Below, in pieces: positions 45,474-55,147 of a stretch of DNA of 64,000 bases (the first letter of the stretch is position 1; each line of letters opens with the position of its first letter). The position numbers were made by a program, and so were the translations under genes. This stretch comes from an uncultured Helicobacteraceae bacterium. GTDB taxonomy: Bacteria > Campylobacterota > Campylobacteria > Campylobacterales > Helicobacteraceae. The notes under the pieces are model-generated. The model was not told the origin of the DNA. It made no database searches and was given only the letters and a program-made list of their open reading frames with translations. Where the stretch lies: the NCBI GenBank assembly GCA_944323885.1, contig CALUUD010000001.1:434001-498000 (forward strand), in the 5' to 3' direction.

Positions 45474-46783
45474 TTTGTAAAATCGACTATAATCATTCCT
45501 GCAAACTTGTCTTCTTTTTCTTCTTCTTGTTTATAAAACTCAATTCTATATTTTTTTCCATCTTTATCTATACTAAATTTATTCATTAATTCATCTTTTT
45601 TTATTTTTATATTAACTTCGCTATCTATATTTTTTTTATAATATCCTATTACATTTACTCTATAATTAAGAGATGGGATTATAAAATTATTTCTCACTGA
45701 TACTATTGTACCAATTGGAATCTCCACTTCATTATCATCAATAATAATATTTACATTTTTTAGGGAATAATCAAATTCTGTATAAAATGGTTTTAATCGT
45801 GTGATATTTTTATTGCCATGTTTTATTCTATAGTCTTCCCCATCTTTAAATAACCATATAATAGGTGTATTTGAATGAAAGTTATTATCTTTTTGTATTG
45901 GAAAATAATTTATACTAGGTCTTATATTGTGCAAAGGAAGCTCTATGATATCATTTATCACTATATTTGTATCCTTTTCATCTATAAGTTTATCTATACT
46001 TTTTATATCAAGATTGAAATTTCTTTCAAACTTTATATTCATATTTTTCATCATACCTTCAATTGCAAGCAAGTGGTAATACACTCTTTGATTTAATGGC
46101 AAACTTTTTGAGGCTTCATTTGCAAATGCCATTTTTTTATTTATTGTCGCAAAGTATGTAAGACTTTTTTCTTGTTCTTTATCTCCTTGTGCAGTATTTG
46201 TATCTCTTACTCTATATCTATGTAGTTCATCTAATAAATTTCTGTTTATATATTCTACAACTTTGGATATACTATTGTTTAGGTCATTTTGCTCAAATAG
46301 TGTTTTTTGATCTATTATAGAACAATTTCCCCATCTATTTTGATTTAGAAGATTGTTTATATATGTTTCCCTATAAAACCCACTTCCATCATGTAAATGT
46401 AGAATCTTGATAACATTTTCATCAAGTATTATTTTTTTTATATTTTGTATTATTTCATATTCAGGATCATCTTCACTTAGTTCTGCAAATTTTCTATTCA
46501 TATCTCCATAGATTCCTCTATTATTTTTTAGAATGCTATGTTGATTAAGATTTGGTACTACCCATACATTGCCATCATATATTTTGTAATGCTTTATAAG
46601 TATTGATGTTGCATTAAATCCACCAGGCTCATCCCCTTGGATACCGGATATTATAAGCAATGCAGGCTTATTATATATATCATTGGAATTTAATTTATAT
46701 AGGTTAAAATTTATTGGTTTTGTATTTGCAAATAAAGAAAATAAAATAAATATAAAAAATAAAAATCTCAAAATTATCACCAT
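45470..46783 (-). CDS. csd4: Cell-shape D,L-carboxypeptidase Csd4 (Pgp1)
   Basis: This 437-residue periplasmic peptidase trims peptidoglycan tripeptides to dipeptides and is needed for helical cell shape in H. pylori (Csd4) and C. jejuni (Pgp1). A hydrophobic signal covers about residues 2-19. The unusual Gln zinc ligand is conserved: GIQGDEPGGFN gives Gln49 and Glu52, and the His ligand is in LHLHDGSGFY. NNRGIYGDMNRKF, RWGNCSIIDQ and AFANEASKSLPL also match. Two further beta domains complete the C-terminal half. It implies a helical or curved cell. Confidence 0.93.
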   Translation of the reverse strand: MVIILRFLFFIFILFSLFANTKPINFNLYKLNSNDIYNKPALLIISGIQGDEPGGFNATSILIKHYKIYDGNVWVVPNLNQHSILKNNRGIYGDMNRKFAELSEDDPEYEIIQNIKKIILDENVIKILHLHDGSGFYRETYINNLLNQNRWGNCSIIDQKTLFEQNDLNNSISKVVEYINRNLLDELHRYRVRDTNTAQGDKEQEKSLTYFATINKKMAFANEASKSLPLNQRVYYHLLAIEGMMKNMNIKFERNFNLDIKSIDKLIDEKDTNIVINDIIELPLHNIRPSINYFPIQKDNNFHSNTPIIWLFKDGEDYRIKHGNKNITRLKPFYTEFDYSLKNVNIIIDDNEVEIPIGTIVSVRNNFIIPSLNYRVNVIGYYKKNIDSEVNIKIKKDELMNKFSIDKDGKKYRIEFYKQEEEKEDKFAGMIIVDFTN

Positions 46784-46821
46784 AAATATTTAAAATGCTA
46801 GTAATTATAGCAGATAAAAAA

Positions 46822-46838
46822 TGGAATAAAATATGCTT
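46822..46838 (+). promoter_or_regulatory. Sigma-54-like promoter upstream of the FliS co-chaperone-like gene
   Basis: TGGAATAAAATATGCTT has the GG and GC pairs exactly 10 bases apart, as in the TGGCAC-N5-TTGC consensus. The predicted transcript start is near 46848, 20 bp before the ATG at 46868. As I recall, the H. pylori homologue belongs to the RpoN regulon, and rpoN is also in this window. Confidence 0.55.
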
Positions 46839-46867
46839 TAATTTTGGTGTGATGAAGGAGTGGATTA

Positions 46868-47419
46868 ATGAATAATGATGATATATTAGCTACATTTAAA
46901 AAGCACTTATCAGGAATAGAGGAAATAAATACTAGTTTCACAAAAGCTAAGATATATAATTTTGGTGAAACAATGAAAGGTGTAAATGAATTTATTGGTG
47001 CAGTACAAACTATAAATTTAAATTTGTCTAAAATTAAAGATTTGATAGAAAAAATTCAATGGATTGATGATTTGTTACACACAGAAACTAATATGCAAAC
47101 AATTCAATTAATACAACAAGAAAAGCAAAACTATTTATCAAATATAGAGCATTTAATTGATAATGCAAAATTTATGGGTATTGATTTATTTGATGTTGAA
47201 TTGTCTTGTATTATTAATAGGAGTGAATTTAGCATTAATATTGCCAATCCTATTAATTTTATTAATGATGATATTTATGAGTATTGTGCTAATAAAATTA
47301 ATGAATTAAATATACTTCAATCTAAAATAAGTAAATGTTTAAGTGGTGAAAGTGATACAACAAATATCAGTAATGTTAATAACATTAAAGATGAATTATT
47401 AAATATATTCAAATCTTAA
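46868..47419 (+). CDS. Flagellin-like FliS co-chaperone-type protein (HP1076-like)
   Basis: A 183-residue, mostly helical protein without signal peptide. The segment NIEHLIDNAKFMGIDLFD resembles the flagellin stretch around its first beta-hairpin, and the rest is coiled-coil-like helix, as in the flagellin D1 domain. In H. pylori the gene next to csd4 is HP1076, a FliS-binding co-chaperone with a flagellin-like fold. Synteny, size and the sigma-54-like promoter agree; the sequence alone does not prove it. AAGGAG precedes the ATG. Confidence 0.6.
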   Translation: MNNDDILATFKKHLSGIEEINTSFTKAKIYNFGETMKGVNEFIGAVQTINLNLSKIKDLIEKIQWIDDLLHTETNMQTIQLIQQEKQNYLSNIEHLIDNAKFMGIDLFDVELSCIINRSEFSINIANPINFINDDIYEYCANKINELNILQSKISKCLSGESDTTNISNVNNIKDELLNIFKS

Positions 47420-47426
47420 AGCAAAT

Positions 47427-48374
47427 CTATTTAAGCAGGTTTCTTATTTTTACCTGTAGTTTTTGCCAAGTTTTTAATTCCATGATTGGATGGCCACCCC
47501 ATTTTGTATTTGGTGGTAGGCTTTTTGATACAGCTCCTCTACCTGCAATTTGAACAAAATCTCCAATATGAAGATGCCCGCCAGTTCCAACTTGACCACC
47601 ACAAACTACATTTCTCCCTGTAGTTGTGCTGCCTGCAAAGCCAACTTGAGATACTAATATGGTATGCTCACCTATTATACAATTATGTCCTATTTGGACT
47701 AGATTGTCTATTTTAGCACCTTTTTTTATGATAGTGCTATCCAATACAGCTCTATCTATGGTGGTATTTGCACCGATTTCTACATCATCTTCTATGATTA
47801 CATTGCCTAAGTGTTCTATTTTTATATGTTGTCCATCGCTAGTGTGTGCATATCCAAACCCATCACATCCAATAACACTTCCTGAATGTATGATTACATT
47901 ATTTCCAATTATGCTATCTTTGTATATTGTTACATTTGGGTATATTTTTACATTATTGCCAATTTTTACATTATCGCAAATAACACTACCAGGCATAATA
48001 ATTGAATTGCTTCCTATTATTACATCTTCCCCAATAAATACACCTTCATATATTTTTGTATCTTTGTATTCTTTAGATTTAGATTGTGTATTTTTAATTT
48101 GATCATATTTAAAAAGATGTGTTAAGTTTGCAAATACAAGATATGAATTTTCAACAAAAATAATGTTATCACCAATTACTATATCTTTATATTGTATATC
48201 TACTAATATTGCCCCAGCTTCACATTTATCTACTAGATCTATGTATTTCTTATCATTTATATAGCTTATATCATATTTTGTTGCATATTGTGGTGATTGC
48301 AATGAGGATACTTGAAAATCTTTTATTCCATTTGAATCTATATTTAATCTTTTTAATATTTCATGTAATGTCAT
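47427..48374 (-). CDS. lpxD: UDP-3-O-(3-hydroxyacyl)glucosamine N-acyltransferase LpxD
   Basis: This 315-residue trimeric acyltransferase adds the second hydroxyacyl chain in lipid A synthesis. The N-terminal uridine-binding domain (about 1-95) is followed by hexapeptide repeats (for example [20 protein letters not shown]). The catalytic His lies in [13 protein letters not shown], preceded by [18 protein letters not shown], a family signature. It is 16 bp downstream of ilvH. The other lipid A gene, lpxA, is in a separate cluster at 14098. Confidence 0.94.
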   Translation of the reverse strand: MTLHEILKRLNIDSNGIKDFQVSSLQSPQYATKYDISYINDKKYIDLVDKCEAGAILVDIQYKDIVIGDNIIFVENSYLVFANLTHLFKYDQIKNTQSKSKEYKDTKIYEGVFIGEDVIIGSNSIIMPGSVICDNVKIGNNVKIYPNVTIYKDSIIGNNVIIHSGSVIGCDGFGYAHTSDGQHIKIEHLGNVIIEDDVEIGANTTIDRAVLDSTIIKKGAKIDNLVQIGHNCIIGEHTILVSQVGFAGSTTTGRNVVCGGQVGTGGHLHIGDFVQIAGRGAVSKSLPPNTKWGGHPIMELKTWQKLQVKIRNLLK

Positions 48375-48390
48375 TTTATTCCTCTTTTAT

Positions 48391-48861
48391 TCAATACTGT
48401 TCTATTGCTACTACACCACTTCTTATTATTTCTTGTGGTTTGAAACGTTTTAATGCTTTTATAAAGTTATTAATTCGTTTTGGGCTATCTGTTATTGTTA
48501 GTATGATGTATTTATCATTTGCATTTGCTATTCTACCATTGTATGCTTTACACAAAGCATCAATATCACCAATTGATTCATGGATTGATATTTTTACAAG
48601 TACTGTTTCTTTTTCTATTAAATCTTCATTTTCAATTACATTAAGAACAGGTATTAGCTTATGCAACTGCTTAACTATTTGTTCAAATACTTTTTCATCA
48701 CCACTTGTAACTATTGTAATTCTTGATAATTCATTATTCTGCAATGGAGCTACAGTTAGAGATTCTATATTATAGCCTCTTCCAGCAAATAATCCTGAAA
48801 TACGAGATAAAACACTATGTTCATTAAGAACAGTTACAGACACAAGTCTTCTTTTTTTCAT
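48391..48861 (-). CDS. ilvH: Acetolactate synthase small (regulatory) subunit
   Basis: This 156-residue protein has an N-terminal ACT domain (VSVTVLNEHSVLSRISGLFAGRGYNIESL), which binds valine for feedback inhibition, and a C-terminal domain that activates the large subunit. Both are full length. It lies 131 bp after ilvB on the same strand; the gap has no strong terminator. Confidence 0.94.
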   Translation of the reverse strand: MKKRRLVSVTVLNEHSVLSRISGLFAGRGYNIESLTVAPLQNNELSRITIVTSGDEKVFEQIVKQLHKLIPVLNVIENEDLIEKETVLVKISIHESIGDIDALCKAYNGRIANANDKYIILTITDSPKRINNFIKALKRFKPQEIIRSGVVAIEQY

Positions 48862-48992
48862 AACTAACCCCTAATTAATATAGGTTCTATTGATAAAAGC
48901 ATTGATTTTAAAAATTTTTCTTAAATTATATCTAAAATAAATCACTTAACTAATGATGAAAAATAATACAATACTAAATGTTAACTATAATA

Positions 48993-50690
48993 TTAATTTA
49001 ATATCATATTATATAATGCTTCACCGCTTGGTACCATAGGAAATACAGATTCCATTCTATCTATTTTCACATCAAGTAAGCTCACCTTGTTTAATTTCAT
49101 GGCTTCTTGGAAGGCTGCTTTAAATTCTTCTTTTGTATGTACTATAAATCCTACTCCTCCAAAAGATTCTATGAGTTTTACAAAATCTGGTTGGTATGTG
49201 AGATCAACACTTGAATATCTTTCATTATAGAAAAATGTTTGCCATTGTCTAACCATGCCTAAATAATTATTATTTAATACTACATTTATAACGGGGATGT
49301 TTTGTTCTATGCAAGTCATTAATTCTTGTATATTCATCATAATAGAACCATCACCTGAAATATTAATTGAATATTTTTTTTCTTGAGCAATTTTAGCACC
49401 AATTGCAGCTGGAAGCCCAAATCCCATTGTTCCAAGTCCACCACTTGTTATAAATTCTCTAGGATTTGAAAATTTATAAAATTGTGCTGTCCACATTTGA
49501 TGTTGTCCAACATCTGTTGATATGATTGCATCTCCATTTGTCATCTGTGATATTGTTTCAATAACCCATTGAGGTTTTAATACATCGTTTAAGTCTTTAT
49601 AATGGAATGAATGCTTTGCTTTGTAAGATTCTAATGTGCATAGCCATTTTTTTGTCTTTGTATTATCATAATCACTCAAAGTATTTAGTAATTCTTCGCA
49701 TACATTTTTTAAATTACCAACTATTGGATAACTTGCATTTACAATTTTTCCAATAGAGCTAGGATCTACATCTACATGTGCTATTTTTGCATGTTTTGCA
49801 AACTCACTTAGTTTTCCTGTAATTCTATCATCAAATCTAGCACCAAGTGATATTAATAAATCACATTCTGATATAGCCATATTTGATGCATAACTACCAT
49901 GCATACCAGCCATACCAAGAAATAAATCATTAGAATCCCCACATACGCCTCTAGCCATTAATGTCTCAACAGCTGGTATGTTTGTAATTTTAATTAATCT
50001 TCTTATTTCATTACTTGCATTTGCAATAACAGCTCCACCACCTATGTAAAATAAAGGTTTTTTTGCTTGACATATTGCATCTTTTAGTTTTAATATTTGC
50101 CTTGAGTTGCCTTTTATTGTTGGTTTGTATGTCTGTAGTTCTATTGTTTTTGGATAACTAAATTCTCCAATGGTATTGCTTATATCTTTTGGTAGATCAA
50201 TTAATACAGGCCCAGGTCTCCCACTTTTTGCAATATAAAATGCCTCTTTCAATATTCTAGGGAGTTCTTTTATGTTTTTTACAAGGTAATTATGTTTTGT
50301 ACATGGACGAGAAATCCCTACAGCATCTATTTCTTGAAATGCATCTGTTCCAATTTGTGTAATTGGTACTTGACCACTTATTACTACAAGAGGTATAGAA
50401 TCTGTATATGCAGTAGCTATTCCTGTGACTGCATTTGTAAATCCTGGACCACTTGTAATAATTGCCACTCCCACTTTTCCACTAGCTCTTGCATATCCAT
50501 CAGCAGCATGTAATGCACCTTGCTCATGTCTTGTTAGCACATGTTTAAAATAATTTTGTTTATATATTTCATCATATATGAATAATACGGCCCCACCAGG
50601 ATATCCAAAGACAATTTCAACCCCTTCTTCCTTAAACGCTTCCATAATCATCTTAGCGCCTATCATTTTATTTGTGATTGTGTTGGGCAT
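48993..50690 (-). CDS. ilvB: Acetolactate synthase large (catalytic) subunit
   Basis: A 565-residue thiamine diphosphate enzyme that starts valine, leucine and isoleucine synthesis. The catalytic Glu lies after the VFGYPGGAVL segment (AEE-like region near residue 50). The TPP-binding motif is GDGSIMMNIQEL-x-NNNYLGMVRQWQ in the C-terminal domain, and GLGTMGFGLPAAIGA is conserved. The ATG at 50690 follows AAGGAAACAAGA; an upstream in-frame start at 50780 would add 30 hydrophobic residues and is unlikely. Divergent from dnaX. Confidence 0.95.
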   Translation of the reverse strand: MPNTITNKMIGAKMIMEAFKEEGVEIVFGYPGGAVLFIYDEIYKQNYFKHVLTRHEQGALHAADGYARASGKVGVAIITSGPGFTNAVTGIATAYTDSIPLVVISGQVPITQIGTDAFQEIDAVGISRPCTKHNYLVKNIKELPRILKEAFYIAKSGRPGPVLIDLPKDISNTIGEFSYPKTIELQTYKPTIKGNSRQILKLKDAICQAKKPLFYIGGGAVIANASNEIRRLIKITNIPAVETLMARGVCGDSNDLFLGMAGMHGSYASNMAISECDLLISLGARFDDRITGKLSEFAKHAKIAHVDVDPSSIGKIVNASYPIVGNLKNVCEELLNTLSDYDNTKTKKWLCTLESYKAKHSFHYKDLNDVLKPQWVIETISQMTNGDAIISTDVGQHQMWTAQFYKFSNPREFITSGGLGTMGFGLPAAIGAKIAQEKKYSINISGDGSIMMNIQELMTCIEQNIPVINVVLNNNYLGMVRQWQTFFYNERYSSVDLTYQPDFVKLIESFGGVGFIVHTKEEFKAAFQEAMKLNKVSLLDVKIDRMESVFPMVPSGEALYNMILN

Positions 50691-50802
50691 TCTTGTTTCC
50701 TTTTGTGAGATTAAATGGCTTATGATTATATTAAAACAATAGCGTAAATAAAGCTTAAAAAACATAAAATAAAAATTCATTTTTTAAACCTAAAGGGAAA
50801 AA

Positions 50803-52308
50803 ATGTCAAAAGCATTATCACTTAAGTATCGTCCCTCAAAATTTAGTGATCTAATAGGTCAAGATTCTGTATCACAGACCTTATCATTAGCACTTGATTT
50901 AAATAAAGTATCTCATGCATATCTTTTTTCTGGACTTAGAGGGAGCGGAAAAACATCAAGTGCTAGAATCTTTGCTAGAGCATTGCAGTGTGAAAAATTC
51001 CCAACAAGCATACCTTGTGGTGAATGTAAATCTTGTAAAAGTGCACTAAATAATACACATATGGATATTATTGAGATGGATGCTGCTTCATCTCGTTCAA
51101 TTGATGATATAAAAGACTTGATAGAACAAATACAATATAAGCCTGCATATAGTAGATTTAAGATTTTTATTGTAGATGAGGTTCATATGCTTACAAGAGA
51201 AGCCTTTAATGCTCTCTTAAAGACATTAGAAGAGCCACCAGAATATGTAAAATTTATACTTGCTACAACAGATCCATTAAAATTACCACCAACGATATTA
51301 AGCAGGACGCAGCATTTTAGATTCAAAAAGATTCCGCAAAATAGTATTGCTACTCATTTAAAAAGAATTCTTGGACTAGAGGGGATTGATTTTGAAGATG
51401 ATGCTATAGATCTATTGTCTAGGAATTGTGGTGGAAGCTTGCGTGATGCTTTAACATTGCTTGAGCAATCTATTATTTTTTCTAAAGAAAATATTACATT
51501 AGAGAGTGTATCAAGTATGCTCGGGGCTTTAAACCCAAGTATGATAGAAGATTTCTTTAATTCAATATTATTAAAAAATGATTCTAAAATAGAAACTGCA
51601 TTAAAAGAATTCGAAGCTTATGAAGTTGAAAATATCATTGATGAGATGATTATCTTTTTAAAATATAGAATGTTAAGCAAAGATTCAAGATATAGTTTGA
51701 TTATCATTGATAGATTTTTTAGGATTCTAGGTGATGCTAAGAATATGTTATCACAGAATGCAGAATCTTCATTTGTACTACTTTTAACAACATTAAAATT
51801 TAAAGAAGCATTAAATATAAATGAGATTAATAAAATCATAGCCAAGATTGAAAAAGAGATTATCAATGAAAACCAACTTGTAGTAGATAGTAAAGAAATA
51901 GATGCGGATACAAATAGTGCAAATATAGATAAGATTGATTTTTCTAATGGAGTTATAAAAGAGGTAAAGCCAAAATTTGAGCAATTAATAGATAAAATTT
52001 ATAATCGTGATTATGAATTGGGTGAATTATTTAAAAAAAATATTGAATTTGTTGATTTTAAAGATTCTACTCTTACTTGGAATAGCAAGGCACAAGGTGA
52101 AGATAGAGATAAGCTAAGGCAATTTTTTAGTGTTATTACAGAGCTTGTATATGAAGTATTTGGCAGTAATACAAAAATAGTAACCCCAAAGCAAGAAAAA
52201 CTAAAAGAAAAAAATCAGGTACAAGAGCCAGAAATAATAAAAGATATAGAAAAAATTTTTACTATTGTTGATAAACAAATATTAAATGATGATTCTATTA
52301 AAGAGTGA
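50803..52308 (+). CDS. dnaX: DNA polymerase III subunits gamma and tau
   Basis: This 501-residue AAA+ clamp-loader ATPase has the Walker A GLRGSGKTSSAR (about 45-56), zinc cysteines in CGECKSCKSA, and DEVHMLTREAFNALLKTLEEPP with Walker B. The SRC-like ILSRTQHF arginine finger is present. Domain III ends near residue 360 and a short tau-specific tail follows. An A8 run at 52033-52040 lies near residue 412. A -1 slip there would end translation two codons later and give a gamma-sized product. Confidence 0.95.
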   Translation: MSKALSLKYRPSKFSDLIGQDSVSQTLSLALDLNKVSHAYLFSGLRGSGKTSSARIFARALQCEKFPTSIPCGECKSCKSALNNTHMDIIEMDAASSRSIDDIKDLIEQIQYKPAYSRFKIFIVDEVHMLTREAFNALLKTLEEPPEYVKFILATTDPLKLPPTILSRTQHFRFKKIPQNSIATHLKRILGLEGIDFEDDAIDLLSRNCGGSLRDALTLLEQSIIFSKENITLESVSSMLGALNPSMIEDFFNSILLKNDSKIETALKEFEAYEVENIIDEMIIFLKYRMLSKDSRYSLIIIDRFFRILGDAKNMLSQNAESSFVLLLTTLKFKEALNINEINKIIAKIEKEIINENQLVVDSKEIDADTNSANIDKIDFSNGVIKEVKPKFEQLIDKIYNRDYELGELFKKNIEFVDFKDSTLTWNSKAQGEDRDKLRQFFSVITELVYEVFGSNTKIVTPKQEKLKEKNQVQEPEIIKDIEKIFTIVDKQILNDDSIKE

Positions 52309-52311
52309 TGA

Positions 52312-52725
52312 ATGGTTTTTAATAATATAGCATTTGATAATTTAGATGTAATTTGTTTCAAAATAGATGAAATTATAAAAGATAAGAAACATATTATATT
52401 TTTATTATATGGTGATATTGGTGCAGGAAAAACTAGCCTGGTAAAAAAATATGCAAAATTTTGCAATATAAATGATTTTGTAACATCTCCAACTTTTAGT
52501 TTGATGCATCATTATGATGATAAAATATTTCATTATGATTTATATAATAGAGATATAAATCAATTATTGAGTATTGGTTTATTAGATTTGCTTGAAAATG
52601 ATGGTATTCATTTTATAGAATGGGCTGATGATATATTGAAATCAATATTAAATAATGCATTTTCTAATATTATTACTATAAAGATAAATAAAAGTTCAAA
52701 ATTTAGAGACTATGAGATTAGTTAA
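52312..52725 (+). CDS. tsaE: tRNA threonylcarbamoyladenosine biosynthesis ATPase TsaE
   Basis: This 137-residue P-loop protein supports the t6A37 tRNA modification complex with TsaB and TsaD. Walker A is GDIGAGKTSLVK (about 33-44), SPTFSLMHHY is the family switch region, and FHYDLYN and FIEWADD are conserved. It starts 3 bp after the dnaX stop and is followed by lptB after 9 bp, the same order as in H. pylori. Confidence 0.92.
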   Translation: MVFNNIAFDNLDVICFKIDEIIKDKKHIIFLLYGDIGAGKTSLVKKYAKFCNINDFVTSPTFSLMHHYDDKIFHYDLYNRDINQLLSIGLLDLLENDGIHFIEWADDILKSILNNAFSNIITIKINKSSKFRDYEIS

Positions 52726-52734
52726 AGGAAGCAT

Positions 52735-53457
52735 GTGAATATTTTAAGAGCCCAAAACTTGAGTAAAACTATTAAAAAGACAAAGATTGTAAATGATATA
52801 TCATTAGAGGTTAATAGTGCTGAAGTTGTTGGTCTTTTAGGGCCAAATGGTGCAGGAAAAACTACTACATTTTATATGATCTGTGGTTTATTAGTACCAA
52901 GTAATGGAAATGTATTTTTAAATGATACAAATATTACAACTTTACCACTTCATAAACGTTCAAATCTTGGCATAGGATATCTTCCACAAGAATCTAGTAT
53001 TTTTAGAGATTTAAGTGTGGAGGATAATTTAGAATTTGCTGCAGAAGTATCCATTAAAGATTCTAAATTAAGGGCACAGCGAATAGAAGAGATGCTTGAA
53101 GCATTCAATATTACTACTATTAGAAGAAGAAAAGGTTTATCTCTTAGTGGAGGGGAAAGAAGAAGAGTTGAGATTGCAAGGGCGCTTATTAAGGATCCAA
53201 AATTTGTATTACTTGATGAACCGTTTGCTGGGGTAGATCCAATTGCTGTTATAGATATTCAAAATATTATAGAAAAATTAATAGAATTAAATATAGGTGT
53301 ATTGATAACGGATCACAATGTAAGAGAGACTTTGTCTGTTTGTGATAGAGCTTATGTTATTAAAAGTGGTAGTCTGCTTGCAAGTGGAAGCAGTGATGAA
53401 ATATATGATAATGAATTAGTAAGAATGCATTATCTTGGTGAAAATTTTAAAATATGA
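52735..53457 (+). CDS. lptB: LPS export ABC transporter ATP-binding protein LptB
   Basis: This 240-residue ATPase powers lipopolysaccharide extraction from the inner membrane with LptF and LptG. Walker A is GPNGAGKTT (about 36-44), the ABC signature is LSLSGGERRRVEIARAL, and Walker B is FVLLDEPFAGVDP. The Q-loop GYLPQESSIFRDL matches LptB. GTG is the start, preceded by AAAGGAAG. It overlaps rpoN by 4 bp, the classic lptB-rpoN arrangement. Confidence 0.94.
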   Translation: MNILRAQNLSKTIKKTKIVNDISLEVNSAEVVGLLGPNGAGKTTTFYMICGLLVPSNGNVFLNDTNITTLPLHKRSNLGIGYLPQESSIFRDLSVEDNLEFAAEVSIKDSKLRAQRIEEMLEAFNITTIRRRKGLSLSGGERRRVEIARALIKDPKFVLLDEPFAGVDPIAVIDIQNIIEKLIELNIGVLITDHNVRETLSVCDRAYVIKSGSLLASGSSDEIYDNELVRMHYLGENFKI

Positions 53458-54722
53458 AATTAAAGCATTCTCAAAGTTTAAAGACTAAATTAAGCCCAAC
53501 TTTAAAGAGTTGGTTTCCTATATTGCAAAGCTCCACCATTGAATTAGAGGAAGTATTAGGTGAGTTTATTTTAGAGAATCCATTTGTAGATATACAAAGC
53601 AATATAAAGCAAAATTTGCCTGTGCCATCAATAAAAAATCATAGATACAATAGATCTGATTCTAGAAGATATATTAGTGATAAAATTGAATCTTTAAGTA
53701 TTTATAAAAAAAGTCTCTATGAAATACTAGAATCTCAAATTCTTCCACCTTTATTTCCTACTCCAATAAGTCAGAAAATAGCATTTGAAATTATCGACAA
53801 TATTGGCAATGAAGGTTATTTTGAGGGAGATGTAAGTGATATTGCAAGGTTGTATAATGTAGATTCTAGTTTTGTAGAAAATATTAGATTACGGTTTAGC
53901 AAACTAGATCCACCCGGTGTTGGTTCTATAAATGATAAAGAATCTATGATTTTTCAGCTTGATAGCTTTGATCTAGATAAAGATTTATATGATTTATCTT
54001 TTTGTCTTATTAATGATTTATCAAATCATAAAAAATATATAACTAATAAGCTATATACAAAATCTATGAATCTTATATCAAGATTAAAAAATCCTCCTGC
54101 ATTAGATTACTTTGTCGATGATTTAGATATTATTCCAGATATTATCATAAATAGCACAATTGATGGTTTTGAAGTCAATTTAAATGATGATTATTATCCA
54201 GAAATTGTTATTGATAACAATTTTAAAGATTCCAAAGAAACTGCTATAAAAATAAAATTAAAAGAAGCTAGAGATTTGGTAGATGCACTAAATATGAGAA
54301 AAAGTACTATTAAAAAGATAGGACTTATGCTTCTAGAATATCAATATGATTTTTTTACAGGTGGTAATATAAAGCCTTTGAAATTAAAAGATATTGCATT
54401 AGAATTAGGACACAATCCAAGCACTATTTCTCGTGCTATTTCAAATAAATACCTTGAATGTAACCGTGGCATATATCCATTAAAGAGTTTTTTTACAGCT
54501 GCAATTTCAGATGATACATCAAATACTTCCATAAAAGATTTCATATTGAATTGTATAAAATTTGAAGATAGAAAATCACCTCTAAGTGATATTAAAATTC
54601 TAGAATTAATAGAAAAAAAATATCAAATAAAAATTGTAAGAAGAACAATTACGAAATATAGAAAACAATTAAATATAGCAAGTTCAAGTGAAAGAAAGCG
54701 TCTATATGAAATGGAGTTGTAA
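53454..54722 (+). CDS. rpoN: RNA polymerase sigma-54 factor RpoN
   Basis: This 422-residue alternative sigma factor directs middle flagellar genes in Helicobacter. Region I is the Gln/Leu-rich N-terminus (LKTKLSPTLKSWFPILQSS, LEEVLGEFILENPF). The core-binding region follows, then a helix-turn-helix (LKDIALELGHNPSTISRAI) and the RpoN box, here VRRTITKYRKQL, near residue 400. Region II is short, as in other epsilonproteobacteria. Likely targets include the promoter at 46822. Confidence 0.95.
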   Translation: MKLKHSQSLKTKLSPTLKSWFPILQSSTIELEEVLGEFILENPFVDIQSNIKQNLPVPSIKNHRYNRSDSRRYISDKIESLSIYKKSLYEILESQILPPLFPTPISQKIAFEIIDNIGNEGYFEGDVSDIARLYNVDSSFVENIRLRFSKLDPPGVGSINDKESMIFQLDSFDLDKDLYDLSFCLINDLSNHKKYITNKLYTKSMNLISRLKNPPALDYFVDDLDIIPDIIINSTIDGFEVNLNDDYYPEIVIDNNFKDSKETAIKIKLKEARDLVDALNMRKSTIKKIGLMLLEYQYDFFTGGNIKPLKLKDIALELGHNPSTISRAISNKYLECNRGIYPLKSFFTAAISDDTSNTSIKDFILNCIKFEDRKSPLSDIKILELIEKKYQIKIVRRTITKYRKQLNIASSSERKRLYEMEL

Positions 54723-54736
54723 TTAAGGAGTGTATA

Positions 54737-55147
54737 ATGATAAGAGATATTTTGTTTAATTCTAAAATTATTGCAATAGTTGGACTAAGTCCAAATCCCA
54801 CAAAGGATAGCAATATGGTTGCTAGGTATTTACAAAATAATGGCTATAAGTTAGTTCCTATATATCCAAGTGAAGATGAAATCCTTGGCTGCAAAGTTTA
54901 TAGAAATATAAGTGATGCCTTGAGAGAAAATGATATAGATATAATAGTTGTATTTAGAAAAAGTGAAGTAGCGTTAAATATTGCAAAAGAAGTTATAGAT
55001 AATATAAATTATTCAACTAATTTGAAAGCATTTTGGCTTCAAATTAATATCATAAATGATAGCATCAAAGACTTACTAGCACCATATAATATACATTTTG
55101 TTCAGAATAAATGTATTAAAATTGAACATCAATTACTTCTTGATTGA
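54737..55147 (+). CDS. CoA-binding (YccU-like) protein
   Basis: This 136-residue Rossmann-fold protein belongs to the CoA_binding family (YccU-like). The N-terminal ILFNSKIIAIVGLSPNPTKDSNMVA is the nucleotide-binding loop, followed by GYKLVPIYPSEDEILGCKVY and IDIIVVFRKSE. The exact physiological role is unknown. It lies 14 bp after rpoN with AAGGAG, and overlaps the convergent pldA by 15 bp. Confidence 0.85.
   Translation: MIRDILFNSKIIAIVGLSPNPTKDSNMVARYLQNNGYKLVPIYPSEDEILGCKVYRNISDALRENDIDIIVVFRKSEVALNIAKEVIDNINYSTNLKAFWLQINIINDSIKDLLAPYNIHFVQNKCIKIEHQLLLD

Noticed and set aside
47659-48775. Two long plus-strand frames opposite lpxD and ilvH
   Set aside because: Both are shadows of strongly conserved genes and have cysteine- and proline-rich nonsense translations.
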